Notes: generated from the sequence alone by a model not told the origin. Numbered from the stretch's first letter, positions 25,001 through 36,479 are shown. The stretch is DNA of 64,000 nucleotides from Mactra quadrangularis (GCA_025267735.1 CM046307.1:3767258-3831257), one strand, 5' to 3'. Program-made: numbers and translations.

Positions 25001-26852
25001 TGTGTTTTTGATTCAATACTGTGCAGGCAGCCTGTGACCCAAAGAGTGTGCTTGGATAAAACAGTCCAAACACTCGCGTATCAACCATGATAACTGATGT
25101 TTTATGGTAGGTGATTACTTTAGTACAAATTGTATTCTACTCACTGGTTGTATTCAACTGTCTAAGAAAGGTTATGTAGTTTAAACACCTATGGTGAGCA
25201 GCTATCTATCATCATCATCATCATATCCTGAGTTTATTTGTCATCTGCTGCGAGTGTCCCAGATACTGAGGTAGGCAGCAAGCGGCTTGAACGTCTAACA
25301 CCAGCTCTCCATCCGTCCCTATTGTGTGGACTGGTATTGCCCATACCACATACACTTAAATCGGTCTTGATGCAATCTGACCAAGATTTTCTAGGTCTTC
25401 CATGACACGGGCCCTTGGAATATCCATGTTCATGATGTTGTTGGTACAGTTGTTACGAGAAGCATGGCCAAACCACCTCAGGCGTTTGGTATGAAGAGCT
25501 ATGGCTATCTCTTGAATTCTTAATTTGGTGTACAGGGAATCTGTGGTGACATTATCGTTAGGCTTAACACCGCAGATCCAACGGACCATGGCTCTATCAT
25601 TACGTTGTTAAACCTTTTGAGCTAAACATTTAGATCTGATCTTCTCTGTAAATCTTTTGAATAGTTTTTAGATGGAAAGAGTTAGTTTAAGAACGATTAA
25701 AAACAGTATAACAATATATATAAATGCTGTATGTATTGTACATAATTATACTAGGACATACTTTCATCTATCAAACACAGTGAAAAAACATAAATGTGAA
25801 TTTCCTGGTTTCCATTGTGATCATCTCTAATAAAAGTTATCATTTACTTAGCTCAGTTTGAAGACAGTCTACAATTGACTCAAAGGTTTTGTCCAAATTG
25901 AAAATTTGTAAATTTTTACATGAGTTTATATTAGTGTTCAAGTATTGTTGATATGTGAAAAGTAATTTATATCTATATATTTATTTCTCTATTATTTCAG
26001 GGTTGTTATGACAAAGCTTTGGAATATTTAGAGCAGCATTTTCTAATAATCACAATTGTTACAGGCGCTGTGCCACTTCTTTTGGTAAGTACTTAATAAG
26101 TTCATGTTTTTGTAACTAAACAATAAATTAAAATATGTTAGACTGTCATTTTGGCACAAGTACTGTATTAGTTAAACGTTATACAATCTATAACTCACAG
26201 ATAAATTCACATAAGTTGTAAAAAATATAATTATAAGTTGTTTGTGAATCCAAATGACCACAACGCAAAAAAAACTTGTGAAACTACATGTTTGTGAATC
26301 AATAAAAATAGTTGATAATCAATCAATTTATACCCATATATATGTCTTCTGCCAAGTTTGACCCTTTGTGAAAAGTTTTTTCTGACTCTAATGCTTTTTA
26401 GCAACAATGCTTAATAAACTTCATGCATTCATTGAGAAAACATCAGAGTATTTTTCTATTGTACAGTAAAGTTTCATTATTAAGACCATCTTAGTAATTG
26501 CAAAATCATCGATTTTGGACAACTTTCAAGTCACAAAAGCTTAATTTAAGAAGAAAAAGGTCCATCTGTTAAAGCTGTTTTGCTTAATGCCATTTATTTT
26601 GATGTTCTAAATATTAAAGTCAAATGTGGAACTTGACAGTGGTATATTAGAAAGGGAGCTAACCCAATGCATTATTGTTTCAAACTTTATTGCATTGTCT
26701 CCCTTTGGATTAAACAAGACTATAAAGATTCTAAATTCTAAACATGTTGATTTATATTTCAGCTCATTGGTATTGTCATTGCCTTTTACCTGTGTGCCAA
26801 TGTACGTGATACAGATGACGATGATGAGTACGACTATGAGGTAGAGGTTTAG
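12877..26852 (+). CDS. Tetraspanin gene 1 (7 exons found, 5' exon missing)
   Basis: Predicted four-pass membrane scaffold protein of the tetraspanin family, which organises membrane microdomains at the plasma membrane or in endosomes. Exons: 12877-13077, 18929-19003, 21366-21485, 22100-22196, 24384-24529, 26001-26084, 26763-26852. Each is flanked by AG and GT, and the joined frame stays open for about 270 residues to TAG. Visible in order: second half of TM1 (IIGCGVLGVGVWLL), small loop, TM2 ending FCGCCG, TM3, a large extracellular loop with CCG, PESCC, IIC and GC (six cysteines), then TM4 and an acidic tail. An NST sequon lies in the large loop. The first exon, with Met, the cytoplasmic N-terminus and the start of TM1 (about 20 residues), was not located and may be upstream in the window or outside it. 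Family assignment is firm; the subfamily (CD151/TSPAN11-like or other) is not resolved. Confidence 0.93.
13131..13350 (+). mobile_element. tRNA-Ser-headed SINE, family S
   Basis: The head gcggggcttggccgagtggt and B box gttggttcgaatcccatt resemble a type II (Ser-like) tRNA without intact pairing. The body contains ccttgagcatgaatctttatc and ctagttcaatactggggtac, and the tail acaatcaagctacaataaa. It lies in the tetraspanin 1 intron, about 50 bases after a donor site. Confidence 0.82.
13443..13690 (+). mobile_element. tRNA-derived SINE, family P (degenerate)
   Basis: Starts tccatagcgcagttggttgc and continues ccgggatttcgaatct, gatgcgggttcaaata and ctggtttttgacaatggtcc, matching the family P order. 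It lies in the intron directly after the family S copy. Confidence 0.7.
14190..14600. repeat. Dispersed satellite, 4 or 5 diverged units
   Basis: Recurring pieces acaaaacgtatctgagcaca, ttctgccggaataagcc and gagttttcccgattgata repeat every 70-80 bases with insertions. A related block stands at 50103-50405. It is intronic; the minus frame at 14354-14596 is an artefact. Confidence 0.7.
14715..15556 (-). mobile_element. Second LINE 3' end, interrupted by a SINE
   Basis: Segments 14715-14945 and 15265-15556 are, on the minus strand, the same sequence as about 2630-3140. Shared strings include agaggtgt, gaaatagataaatgtc and acagtagacttgaaaac. The family V SINE (15000-15262) separates the halves. 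This copy is truncated just inside the ORF2 tail. Confidence 0.75.
15000..15262 (-). mobile_element. tRNA-derived SINE, family V
   Basis: Minus strand head gagcagtagtccagtggtag has an A-box-like core and gtcccgggttcgaacccc a strong B box. The body carries cactgctaatttccttgag and gcgattgcttcaggtg, and the 3' part ggtaatagctgtaaagtccg. Inserted into the LINE remnant described at 14715-15556. Confidence 0.82.
16160..16590 (-). mobile_element. tRNA-derived SINE, family V (degenerate, expanded)
   Basis: The B-box side aggttcggaactcggtacct and body aaatttcgtggtcaaggaaa match family V. The 3' portion (ctctgactttacagctatca) is also present, but over 100 bases of other sequence lie between the two parts. 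Confidence 0.6.
17027..17218 (-). mobile_element. tRNA-Lys-headed SINE, family L, 5' truncated
   Basis: Plus reading starts gttgggtttaacgccgtagc, then gtcagtcaacctactcac, ctaaatctctggatttagc and gtgactgacaactccc, and stops at atggccgtagaaat. The tRNA-like head is missing. Confidence 0.8.
18283..18350 (+). mobile_element. DNA transposon end-like sequence
   Basis: tacagtgaaagttcgataac followed by ttaaactcgac resembles pogo/Tigger-type termini (cagt-aa-tcgat-act-gaac). No partner end was found nearby. Confidence 0.35.
18857..18868. repeat. 12-G homopolymer
   Basis: Twelve G residues in the intron 60 bases upstream of the TM3 exon acceptor. No SINE sequence adjoins this one. Confidence 0.8.
18929..19003 (+). 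CDS. Tetraspanin 1 exon: TM3
   Basis: This exon is 25 codons, phase 0 to phase 0, between acceptor attttcag and donor gtaagc. The peptide YGTVLTLVLITLCVGFGV is a hydrophobic TM3, followed by FKDE, the usual start of the large extracellular loop. It joins in frame to the TM2 exon after a 5.85-kb intron. A longer open frame running through this spot starts well upstream and is not the exon. Confidence 0.9.
20411..21077. mobile_element. 667-bp inverted-repeat element, pogo/Tigger-like ends
   Basis: Ends are perfect 19-bp inverted repeats, TATAGAGTAGAACCGGGTA. An additional internal inverted match of about 58 bp pairs 20411-20470 with 20790-20847 (gggtaatat..acactct..gttgtttgttcc). The motif tatcggac recurs inside. 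No transposase frame is present. It lies in the intron before the exon at 21366. Confidence 0.75.
21366..21485 (+). CDS. Tetraspanin 1 exon: start of large extracellular loop
   Basis: This exon is 40 codons, phase 0 to phase 0, between acceptor ttttaccag and donor gtaagt. It encodes the charged helices expected before the CCG motif (IAQDIKKKFETTILYNYG, then TDAWDSMQSS). The peptide includes RNSTNK, a potential N-glycosylation sequon. The next exon begins directly with LGCCG, as in other tetraspanins where DxxQxxLxCCG spans this point. Confidence 0.9.
21881..21940 (+). mobile_element. Family S SINE head fragment
   Basis: ttcggctgagtggttatggc and gaattggtaatcactgga match the family S head. The rest of the element is absent. 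Confidence 0.5.
22100..22196 (+). CDS. Tetraspanin 1 exon: CCG motif
   Basis: This exon is 97 bases, phase 0 at the start and phase 1 at the end, between acceptor ttatttcag and donor gtaaaa. It opens LGCCGAYGDVNSAYSW, containing the family-defining CCG, and ends KKYKPD plus one base. The matching exon in gene 2 (63442-63535) has the same start motif, the same end phase and 31 rather than 32 whole codons. Confidence 0.93.
23115..23337 (+). repeat. Diverged tandem duplication (about 115 bp units)
   Basis: Both halves contain cttgtcaactagctcaaaca followed by tatgcaacaacta, and are preceded by tctaccctgattt or tctagcctgattt and atgttaaat. The copies differ by small substitutions. Intronic, tetraspanin 1. 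Confidence 0.8.
24384..24529 (+). CDS. Tetraspanin 1 exon: PESCC part of large loop
   Basis: This exon is 146 bases: two bases completing a valine codon, then 48 codons to donor gtaagt. The acceptor is ttgtttatag. The peptide starts YVPESCCVDGESRIIC, giving the second cysteine pair and a further cysteine, followed by a proline-rich GPPVYGPP segment and a polar stretch. Its first half aligns with YVPDSCC...GPPARGPPVYG in gene 2. A chance open frame begins 40 bases earlier in the intron and is not real coding sequence. Confidence 0.92.
24670..25010. mobile_element. Possible MITE with imperfect inverted ends
   Basis: The left end tatatacatttgagccgcgt and the inverted right end tatatatatgagcacagtct are partly alike. 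The left motif gagccgcgtcttgcg resembles a repeat end I associate with mollusc genomes. The 118-codon frame at 24681-25037 falls inside it and has no recognisable domain. Confidence 0.35.
25205..25619 (-). mobile_element. LINE 3' end with (ATG)n tail
   Basis: Minus strand encodes RNDRAMVRWICGVKPND, then KRLRWFGHASR, then after a frameshift GRPRKSWSDCIKTDL and LLPTSVSGTLAADDK with stop at 25234-25236. These are the C-terminal motifs of a non-LTR retrotransposon ORF2, downstream of the polymerase core. It ends in six ATG-type trinucleotides, a simple-repeat tail. It is a dead fragment sitting in the last-but-two intron of tetraspanin 1. Confidence 0.85.
26001..26084 (+). CDS. Tetraspanin 1 exon: GC motif and start of TM4
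   Basis: This exon is 28 codons, phase 0 to phase 0, between acceptor attatttcag and donor gtaagt. GCYDKALEYLEQHF contains the last large-loop cysteine and the pre-TM4 helix, and IITIVTGAVPLLL starts TM4. In gene 2 the same residues sit in the same exon as the PDSCC segment, so an intron separates these two parts only in gene 1. Confidence 0.92.
26763..26852 (+). CDS. Tetraspanin 1 last exon: TM4 end and acidic tail
   Basis: This exon has 29 codons plus TAG after acceptor atatttcag. LIGIVIAFYLCANVR completes TM4, with a juxtamembrane cysteine that could be palmitoylated. The cytoplasmic tail is strongly acidic (DTDDDDEYDYEVEV) and ends in valine. The V-x-V ending resembles a hydrophobic-type PDZ ligand; that is inference. 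Confidence 0.92.
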   Translation, partial: LIGIVIAFYLCANVRDTDDDDEYDYEVEV

Positions 26853-29800
26853 CCTGTACCTCTTTTGTTGTTGTTGTTCTGGCACATTCCGTCCTGCCTA
26901 TGAGCAGAATACATCAGTTCTAAAAAATATAGTTTGACTGTGAAGAAATATATCATACTACCAGAAGTTAACCAAGAAATATGCATACCACTGAAGTGGA
27001 CTTCATAAAAATTTGTTGACTAAAACACTGACCAGTTGATGTGTTCTGACGGCAATCCTGTATAAAACATATGACTTTAGTAGTCACTCTGTTCCTTATT
27101 AGATATTCAATTAAGCAAAGAGAGTTTATGAGAAAAATTGTAGACATTTATCCAGAACATAAATTAAAGTTTTGTCAAAATTTAACAAACTTGAATTCTG
27201 AAATTCGAGATTTAAAAACAGGATTCAGTCATATGAAGATAACGACTTTAAGTTACAAATACACTTCAAGTCTTCAAAAAATATAATTATGTTGTATAAA
27301 AAAATGGATGCATATTAAAACACTATTGCTTGCCTTATAGTGCCATACTATGCAAGCCAAAATATAAACAAATTGTGGTAGAAGTTGTTGAAAGCGATGG
27401 AGATATCATATGTAGTTCACATCATATGACTAGTCGAGAAACATAAATGTGTATTATATTACGTGTGTCATTTGTGATGTGAAAAAAATGATGATACTAA
27501 GTGATGAAAGCCTCTCAGTTTAATGTATAATTTTATGTAAATTTGTATGCATAAAATTTACAAGTATAAATATATATGTAAATATATACAAAAATGTATT
27601 AGTGAGAGATTCCGTGGAATTTTAAACAAGTGGAATATTAACGTGCTAATTGTCTTCCGATAGGTGAAAATGTTCATGATAGTGCATACATGTGCGTAAC
27701 TGTGTACATACAGATTTCATACTTGGATTTAAATACATGTATATTGTTTCGGATATAATTGAGTTTTCTTGTATTGTGTTCACCATCATCGCCAAACTAC
27801 ACAAAGTTTTGTGAAAAGCAAATCGTTCACATGAAAAGTATTAAACATCCACTGATCTAGTCAAAACTTGATTTTTATTCGGATTATCCATGTGCGACTC
27901 ATAGTTTTGCATGTGTTTTTAAGTGAATATTACCCTCGCCTGCTCATGAAAATATTCGTAATATTCGTACAAATGTTATTGTGATTCATGAATGGATTTA
28001 TAATGTGAAAATGTGAAAACTTAATTTGCTTACATGTACATGTTTATGTAAATTAATTATGTGTTATGAATATTCATATATATTATATATATGTTCATGA
28101 ATAATCAATTAGTTTGAATGTACTGTATGGATTACAATAGTTTATTTGAGCATCATATGAATGTATTTTACATGAATATTGCATAAACATTATGTAAGTA
28201 AGTATACCATATACATGTTTGTGTGTATCACTAATCCATTGATATATGTGTGTCAAAGATGAATTTTTGTATATGTGCCACCATAGTGGGCACCGTGCAA
28301 GATGGATGGGTTGGTTGGTTGATGTCAGTGAGACTGCTTTCTATGTCTAACATCTGAATCTCCAGATATGTAATAAATCTAGTGAGCATGTTTATTGCCA
28401 GGAAAGCCTAGATGTGTTCTACAAATTGACAAATCTTGGCATTTGGCACAACAGTTGTATAAACATGTAAGTCTAGGGTTAGTTCCCTTGTCAATGATTT
28501 TACCAAGGACCAGGTTAATAGAAAAATTGAATGTATTCACATGTCATGATGAAAAAATCTATTATATTTATGAATGTCTATTGTTAAAAACGCCATTTGT
28601 ACTACAAAAACTATCATTATTTGTAAGTCTATCTGTTTAAAAAACTAGGTTTAATTTATTTCAGTCTATAACATAAGAGAACTACATAGGTATTCAGGCA
28701 CTAACTGTGGAGCATTTTCCTTTTGTTTTAAAATGGTTTCACTGATCTAAGTTGAGTCTTATAAATTCAATTTACTTAAAATTTCATTTTACAAGTAACT
28801 AGAAAATAAAGAAAATTTCAGATGTCTTTCTCTAGAAAGAAATGTACGGTCAGTTTTCTTTATATTTATCATGTATGTGACTTAACTTTTGTGTTTTCTG
28901 TTGTTTTATTTTGCTGCAATTGCTAATACGCAAATATTATGTATTGTATATTCATTTTTAATTTACAAATTACATGTACACACAAAAATATTCTTTATTG
29001 TTTTCCGTTTTTGTTTTATTTTTCTTTATTAATTGAATTAATTCAGTGAATGTATTCATTATAATTATTATGTTGAATTTCATGTATACTCTTTCATGTA
29101 CATGTATATTTTCATTTAAAACTATTATTGTTTCATTTGATATTATTACTATTGTTGTATTTTTTTTTGTTTTGGTCTGATTTCGATGTAATGTACCCTT
29201 ATTTTATTTAACAAGTCATTTTAAACTGCCTCATGTTTGGAAGTAATTCAAATCAAAGTATTATATTTACTAATTAATCATTGTATAAACTAACACTATC
29301 TGAGCTATTTGTTATACCTTTATGTCTGTGTCTTGTGTGCTGTTTTACTTCTATTTACTATATTGCATTACCAAAATTTAATGCTCCTAGCACTATCTGT
29401 CTGAATACTAAACTAAAAGACATTAATTATTGTTTATGGACTGATTGACAACACTGTAGAAGTAAAAATCTCTTTAATGTACATATTCTGGATTGTCCTG
29501 ACTTTCACCATACAGTTGGTTGTGTCTGTTAGAGAGACTTTAATAAAAATACAACAACATTGTTTACATTATATAGTCACAGAATAAGATTTTCACCATA
29601 ATCATGTAATTTTGGTCAATACTGCAGTCAATCCAGCCTTTGCTTCTATTTGAATTCAGTCACCTTTGCAAGTCTATATGTTACAATGTAAGGCAGAAAA
29701 CTGACTAACTTATTGCAAAATAAAACTGCAGTTAAATGTTTAACATTTGATGACACATGTTTGTTGAATTCTTCCTTTATTGTCTTTATTCTCAGCAGCT

Positions 29801-32800
29801 ACTCTCTTATATGTGCAATATTCATTTTTTTTTCTTTTATATAATTTTATAAACTTCAAATTAATTTATAAAATTAATGTATGTAGCATTTCACATTTTT
29901 CAAAGGTACATGGTAGCAGGGACATATATCTCAGATTTTATATATGACTGTCTGTAGGCTCACATAACTGTCTCATACTTATACATCACCCTTTTACTAT
30001 GTGTTTTACAAAAAATCAATTCTCATGTTTTCAGTATTATTCTCAATGCTGTTCACTACAGGAACAGTGAAATTTGTTGAATGCAGACTTTGTGACCATT
30101 GGTTTTACGAGCTATTTTCAAATTGATTTGCTACAGTTTCATACAACTTCTTACAGTCTTTTAGTTTGGGCAACCAAAACTTTTTTTGAGCATCTAAAAA
30201 TTTACCAACAATATATAATGCTTGCTACTAAATAGACCTTTTCAGGCAGTCACTTTTATATCCTAATTTTGTTGACTGTAATTATCATTTAAATTTAAGT
30301 AATCTAAATCATTTTGAACATATGCTGTATAATGTCTTTAGTATATATCATTTTCTGTATGGAAGAATGAAATAATTGCATGAATAACCAAATGAATTTT
30401 ACATTTTGATTCAATTTCCAACCAGTTGTCAGTAATGTTACTATTTTCAAATTTACAATTCGTTTAATATCAATGCTTTGTTTCTGAATTTATTGGACAT
30501 TCTAATTTATAATTAATTCAGCATTTTACACTGATTTAATCATACATTCTTCTATTACAGCACTGGTTTCATAATCAAAAGTTTAAATTGACGTTTTTTA
30601 TGTACTTAAATTTTGTGTATTTAACTTTTTCTATTATTCTATTCCATTTATTGCTTAAAATGAATGATGGTTGTTTTATGAATTTACTTGATTTTATTAA
30701 ATAATGTTTTGATGAAATGAAATACAAACTCATAAATGTTTAATTTTAGTGTTTTTTTATTTAATTGATTAAAAAAATAAATATATTAAAATGAAATTAC
30801 CTTTTTTGTGCATCCGATTCCGTTTAACTTTTATCAATGATTGGACCATTTTAAGTGGTCCTTTATTATTTATTTTATACATTAAATGTTTACACTAATG
30901 TCGCGATATGAATTGTACAGTTTTATGAAATTTATTTAACCATTTTGAAGATAATCTTTGCTATAAATTGGGATAAACAGTAGCTAAATTTATGATTGTC
31001 CATATTATATAGACAATTTTTGACTAGCGAGTCTATATGAAAAGAGTTTTCACGAGCCAAAAACAAGTTTTTAGACCCAGAAGTCTAAGTAGTGGTTTAA
31101 GGTGAAGACTAGAATTCAAAAAAATTCTTGCTTTTTTAAGTCATTTGCTATGTTCTTGTTATATTAAAACTTTTTCAAGATTACTTCAATCCAGATACTT
31201 GATTTATTGTTACTTGTTTGTTGTTGCTTAATTTTTTAATCTATATTTTTTTGCTTGTTGTTCTGTTTTTGCTTCTACAGCAATATTGAGTTATCATGAT
31301 ATACTTCATGATAATGGTTGTATTATTTTAATCACCATTTGTTACCTCTGACCCAATGTGTTTTGCATTTTCTGTAACAGCCACTGCTTTTTTAATTGTG
31401 AATGATAGGACTACATTTTTTATAATCATACAAAATTTGGAAAAGGATTTTTAGGACATTCATCTGAAAAATAAAATAGAATTTACTGTCAAAAATGTTG
31501 TAACAGAAAAATCCGATTAAAAAAACGGCAGTGAATAGCTGCAACAATTTTTGCTTATTTGTGAAATTTTGGTATTTTTTGTGATTTATTTACTTAGTCC
31601 ATTATAAGTTAATAGACTGAATGTTGGCCACATTTCCTGAACCAAATACCAATCTTTTACTCCATTTTCCCTGATCACAAGTTATCAAGGATTCTGAAAA
31701 TAAGGATAAGAGCCTTGATAAAATATGTTACAGGAGAAACAATCACTCGTTAGATTTTAAAAAAAGAACATTTTTAACTTGAGAATTAGTATTTTTTATG
31801 AAGTCAGTGTCTATAATGTATTACAGATCTCCATTGATTAAATTGGGACCATTAATTGTTTACGATTGTTTTTACTTTTTGTTTACATGATTTTGTCACT
31901 TGACTTTGTTGCTATTTTTCAAAAATCAAAACAAATTAGGTTTTATATACTGGTATACATGTTTAATGAAATTAACTTTTTTTTATTAAATCTATTGTTA
32001 GATTGCTTTGTTGATTCTGATTCTATTGTTGCTTCATATTTTGTTTATTGCAAGCCTTTGGAAGAGGATTTGTTTAACTTTAAATCAATGAACTTTCAGG
32101 GTTTTGATTTCAGAATATAATTTGCTAAAATTGCACTGTTAATATGTTAAAAAAATTGCAGGAATCAACTGTTTCTACAAAACAAAATGCGTTTTACATT
32201 AGCAAATGGTCATGATATGATAATTATGTGTTATTGATGTAGCCATCAACTTCTGTAGTGCCAGTTTAACCTTTACTTTACTTTAAGATTTAAGATTATG
32301 ATTTTAATTATAGATTTCTAAAAACTAGCTGTTTACTACTTGTCAACTAAGTAAGAGGAGAGTAAGTGGAGGTTTTTCTTAATAATTAAAGCTATTCTAT
32401 TTGATCATCTTTGTCTGACAAATATCACTTTTTTAATCTGTAAATACATTATGCAATGAACTTAATAGAAGTTAATATTTGGCTTTTTGGTAATTAAACA
32501 TCTCTTTTTAACATTATGGTCTTTTTTGACATTTTGAGAATAGAATATATGTGAAATCTAGTTTCACCGTTAAAGTGTTAAACATTGATATGTATGGTTT
32601 ATATCATAAATATATACATGAAGTACTGCAGTCACCCAGTACAGTCTTGACCCATTAAAGACACTATATACACATAACCAAGTCCAATATTTAAAAAAAT
32701 GTTTATATAAATACTAAAAGCAAAGTGTTTTTATTAATCATTTAAACTGGTTAAATATATACAATGTGGTGATTATTCTAGAACTCAAGAAAGTGCAGCG

Positions 32801-35095
32801 AGGCAGAAAATAGGAACAGGATGAATCAAAGGGTTGGGGTTTCAAAGTAGCTATTTCTGCATAGGGAACAGTAAAACAGAGCAGGGAGGAGAGAAAACAG
32901 GCAGTGTGCAGCTTTGTGCTATTTCACTTTTGAATAATCACTACACTATGTATACATATACTTCATATAGTGTCTTTTGTGGATTGGGTCTGGTCATAGT
33001 AAAAGTCCATGTTTCCTATGTGTAATTGTTACTGTTGTCATTGTTGAACAGAATTGTGTTATATAGAAATAACATATTAAATGCTTGTTAGATATATAAA
33101 TGCTACAAATAATTAATGAATGTTTTTCATTAAGGATATGATTTCTCATTGTTGTTAAGATTTAAGACAAAATTTGTTGCTGTCTATATGAATGAATTGT
33201 AAATATATAAACATTTGTTAATGGATTTAATTAACACTGTTTCTATTGAAGTACATGGATTAAGTTGTGTTGTACTTGTTGCAAAAAACATAAAACATGT
33301 TTTATATACATACTATTTTTCTAAATAAAACAATTATTTGAATTAATAAGGGAAGTAACTGTGTATGTTTTGTTTTATTTTAGAAGAAATTATCTCCCTT
33401 TAGTATGAAAAGGTTGAGTGTGTTTATGAAATGTTTTTCAGCCAAATTTATCAACTGTACAAGTACATGTCAATAAATGATAATTTATTATTGAATTTCA
33501 AAGATGTTGGATAATTTTATCAAACTGATTACTGTTTCTAGGTAGAACTTGATCAGCTGAATGAAAAAAGGCAGACATGTATATATTAAGTAAGAACATT
33601 CAATGCAAAATTTTAATTAAATTGAAAATTGATTCTGAAGCTTAATTATTTTAGAAAGCTTTGAAACTATCTTTATTATGATGATGTCCAGTATCAAATT
33701 TAATTAAAAGTTTGCATTTTAAATGCTCTTTGTTACAGTTATTCTAAAATTGTCCAAACAAACTTCAGTTCATAGTTTAATCACCATTTCACATTATAAA
33801 TAAGAACATCTACATTTGTGGTGGTCCATATTGAATCATATAAACTTTTAGATAAATAAAAGTGCATTCATAAAGAATTTATCTTGTGTCATGCACATAA
33901 TTATTAATCACTGTAATTTGTTTACAAACTTGAATTGCTTGTATGTGCACAAATATGTTCTATTATTCAATTACTATTCATTGAAAGTCAAATCTAATCC
34001 AAAATTTACATAAAATCTCCTATATTTACATATGTCTATCAACCTTTAGACTGCAAACTAACTATTTGAAAGTATTGCAAATTCACGAATATGCAAATAA
34101 AACTCATTAGATTAATATAATATTTATATCTGGGAACTGACATTGAATTAAATAAATACAAATTGAAATGAAATTGCATGTATAAATATTAATTCCATAC
34201 AGCTATTGCCAGTATTTATTTGTATAGCAATAGTTGTAAACAAATCTGTAAACATAATGGACCAGTGCACATGAAAATAGTATAGCTCATGTGTTCATGG
34301 ACCGTGTTATTTACATTTATTGGCTTTACAATATCTGTTTAGATTAAATTTGAGGTTGTCCCATTCATATACTTTAAATGTATTTGCTTTGAAACTCGCA
34401 CATCCATTGCATCATGATTCAAATCAAATATATGTGTATCAATTGCAATGATCATTTAATTTTAATTAACATCATTTGAATGCTATCTACATGAATTTTA
34501 TATACATGTAATGACATACATGAGGTCTAGTCAACATTTGTGTGTACATGACTTGTAATGTCATGATAAAATGATGAGCTAAAAATAGATTCATACCTGC
34601 GGTCGATAAAAATGTTGGGATACAAGCGTAGCTTAAGGTGAAGGTCAAATTTGAAATTTCAACCAATCATGGGAATGTTTATAAAGTTGTATTTAAATTT
34701 CATCCAATCACATCAATGGTTACAAAACTAAATATGGCATCATCTTAGTAATTATATAAAATCTATATTTTGAACTTATTCATTTATTTATTTAGTATTT
34801 GCTGATGACTTAATTATTTGTACTTAATGCATTTTATGGATAAATTGATTTTGGTTGCTGGCTATTATGAGTTGTTTATTGGCCAAGCAATTAAGAACCA
34901 ATAACAAATATATGAATCTAAAGGGTTTTATTTACATAATATGAGTAGAGCTCAGAAATCAATTAAGCAAATATGGTCTGCAACATACTCAATGGCTGAA
35001 TGGTTTGATATAAAGAGTTTATTGAGATTTTAATATAAAATGTTTTAGGTGGGTAAATATCTATGATGCACCTACATGTATATATCATTCAATAT
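26853..35095. other. AT-rich 3' flank or long 3' UTR of tetraspanin 1
   Basis: No exon, tRNA or transposon is recognisable in this 8-kb stretch. AATAAA hexamers are frequent (for example near 29723, 33326, 33472 and 33853), so the mRNA end cannot be fixed. Open frames at 28395-28640, 31866-32120 and 32834-33025 have no family signature. Confidence 0.5.
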
Positions 35096-35099
35096 GTAC

Positions 35100-35195
35100 A
35101 GTAAAACCTCAGCAACCCGTATTATCAATGGGCTTACGACTAACTTCAGTCGTAAATCTTTCTATATTGTGTTGTTAAATTATCGTAAGATTGTT
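35100..35195 (+). mobile_element. Dispersed 95-bp repeat, copy 1
   Basis: Starts acagtaaaacctcagcaacc and contains gggcttacgacta, agtcgtaaatcttt and ttatcgtaagattg. The same sequence occurs inverted at 57565-57655. The cagt-aaacct start is transposon-terminus-like. Confidence 0.65.
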
Positions 35196-35383
35196 ATCAA
35201 TATTTGAGTATTTCTGTAATGGCTGAATATATATACACTTTATTTTCAAGATATTAGGCCATTGGCCTATGTATCAACATACATAAATACATATAGATAC
35301 ATATAGATATGAAGAAGAAAAATAACAAAATAATGTTAATTACAGTAAAGGTAGTACAATTAAAATGCATAGAAATTGTGGAT

Positions 35384-35512
35384 ATATATATATCCACAGG
35401 AGCTTGACATTATGTATTGTAGCTTGAAAGATTCTCTCCTAGTTTTTGATAAGAAAGAGGGAATTTTTCTAACTATGATACAGAATGTCAAGCTCCTGTG
35501 GATATATTATAT
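35384..35512. mobile_element. Short MITE with about 25-bp terminal inverted repeats
   Basis: atatatccacaggagcttga and its reverse complement bound a 130-base unit with ends flanked by TA-rich sequence. There is no coding capacity. Confidence 0.7.
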
Positions 35513-36479
35513 ACATATTACTTTAATATACGGATGAAAGGTTGTAAAGAATTTAATATAAAATGTTTCAGCTGAGTACAAATAAATATTTTTCATGTAC
35601 TTGTATACCACTCAACATCTATATAGTACAACATTGGTAGTTAGTATTTCTGTATCCTTGGTAACAGTCTTTATAACAAAGTTTCTTCAACATTGGTGAT
35701 ACAGTCCAGCAAAATGGAACTTTTTACTGATTTGAATGAAAGTTTACTAAACCAAAAAAGTTTTTAGTAATGCATGTATATTAAAGCATGCAGTCTATTT
35801 TAATGATTTAGAATAACAAATCCCAAAAAAATAGACCAAAAAACAACAAGTAATTATTTTGATATTGAATTAGGAAATGGTGGGTATAATAAGTTAGAGG
35901 ACCATTGGACCTCTCACCTCTCTAAAAGTCAACGGACCAATGTCTATTATGGTAGTCTTGGTGCTTGGTCCATGGTCCTTTGGCTAAATTGGAACATTGC
36001 TTGGTAAAATACCGTAATCCATTGAGATGGATGCTACCTATAGTGTATGTAGTATTCATCTACTATGGTATTCAGATTGCCTTCTATACCTGTAGTGTAT
36101 TGTAACACGATCATGGATCAATACATCATATGATAGCAATGTAGGTGTTGTACAGTTTACAATATTTGAGTAATATTTGATCAATATTAAATCCTATATT
36201 ATATTAACCATATGAAGACATTTGATCACTATACTGTCTGATATCACACTTTATGAAAGTCTTCTTGGTTTATAGAGAAGTAGAGGTGTGGTAGTAATCA
36301 AATATGTAGGTTTTCATTAACCATTGATTCACCATTAGTGATTTCATGTTTTTAGAAATGATATTGAAGTTCTTGATTTTTATGATCTGAGAAACGGTTT
36401 TTGGTTATAGTAAAAGCTGCAGAAGTCATGAAACCTATGAATTTAAGGGCTTGAAAGTTCTATACCTACGCTAATATTC

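Noticed and set aside
24681..25037. 118-codon plus-strand open frame
   Set aside because: Intronic, no recognisable domain, and within a possible inverted-repeat element.
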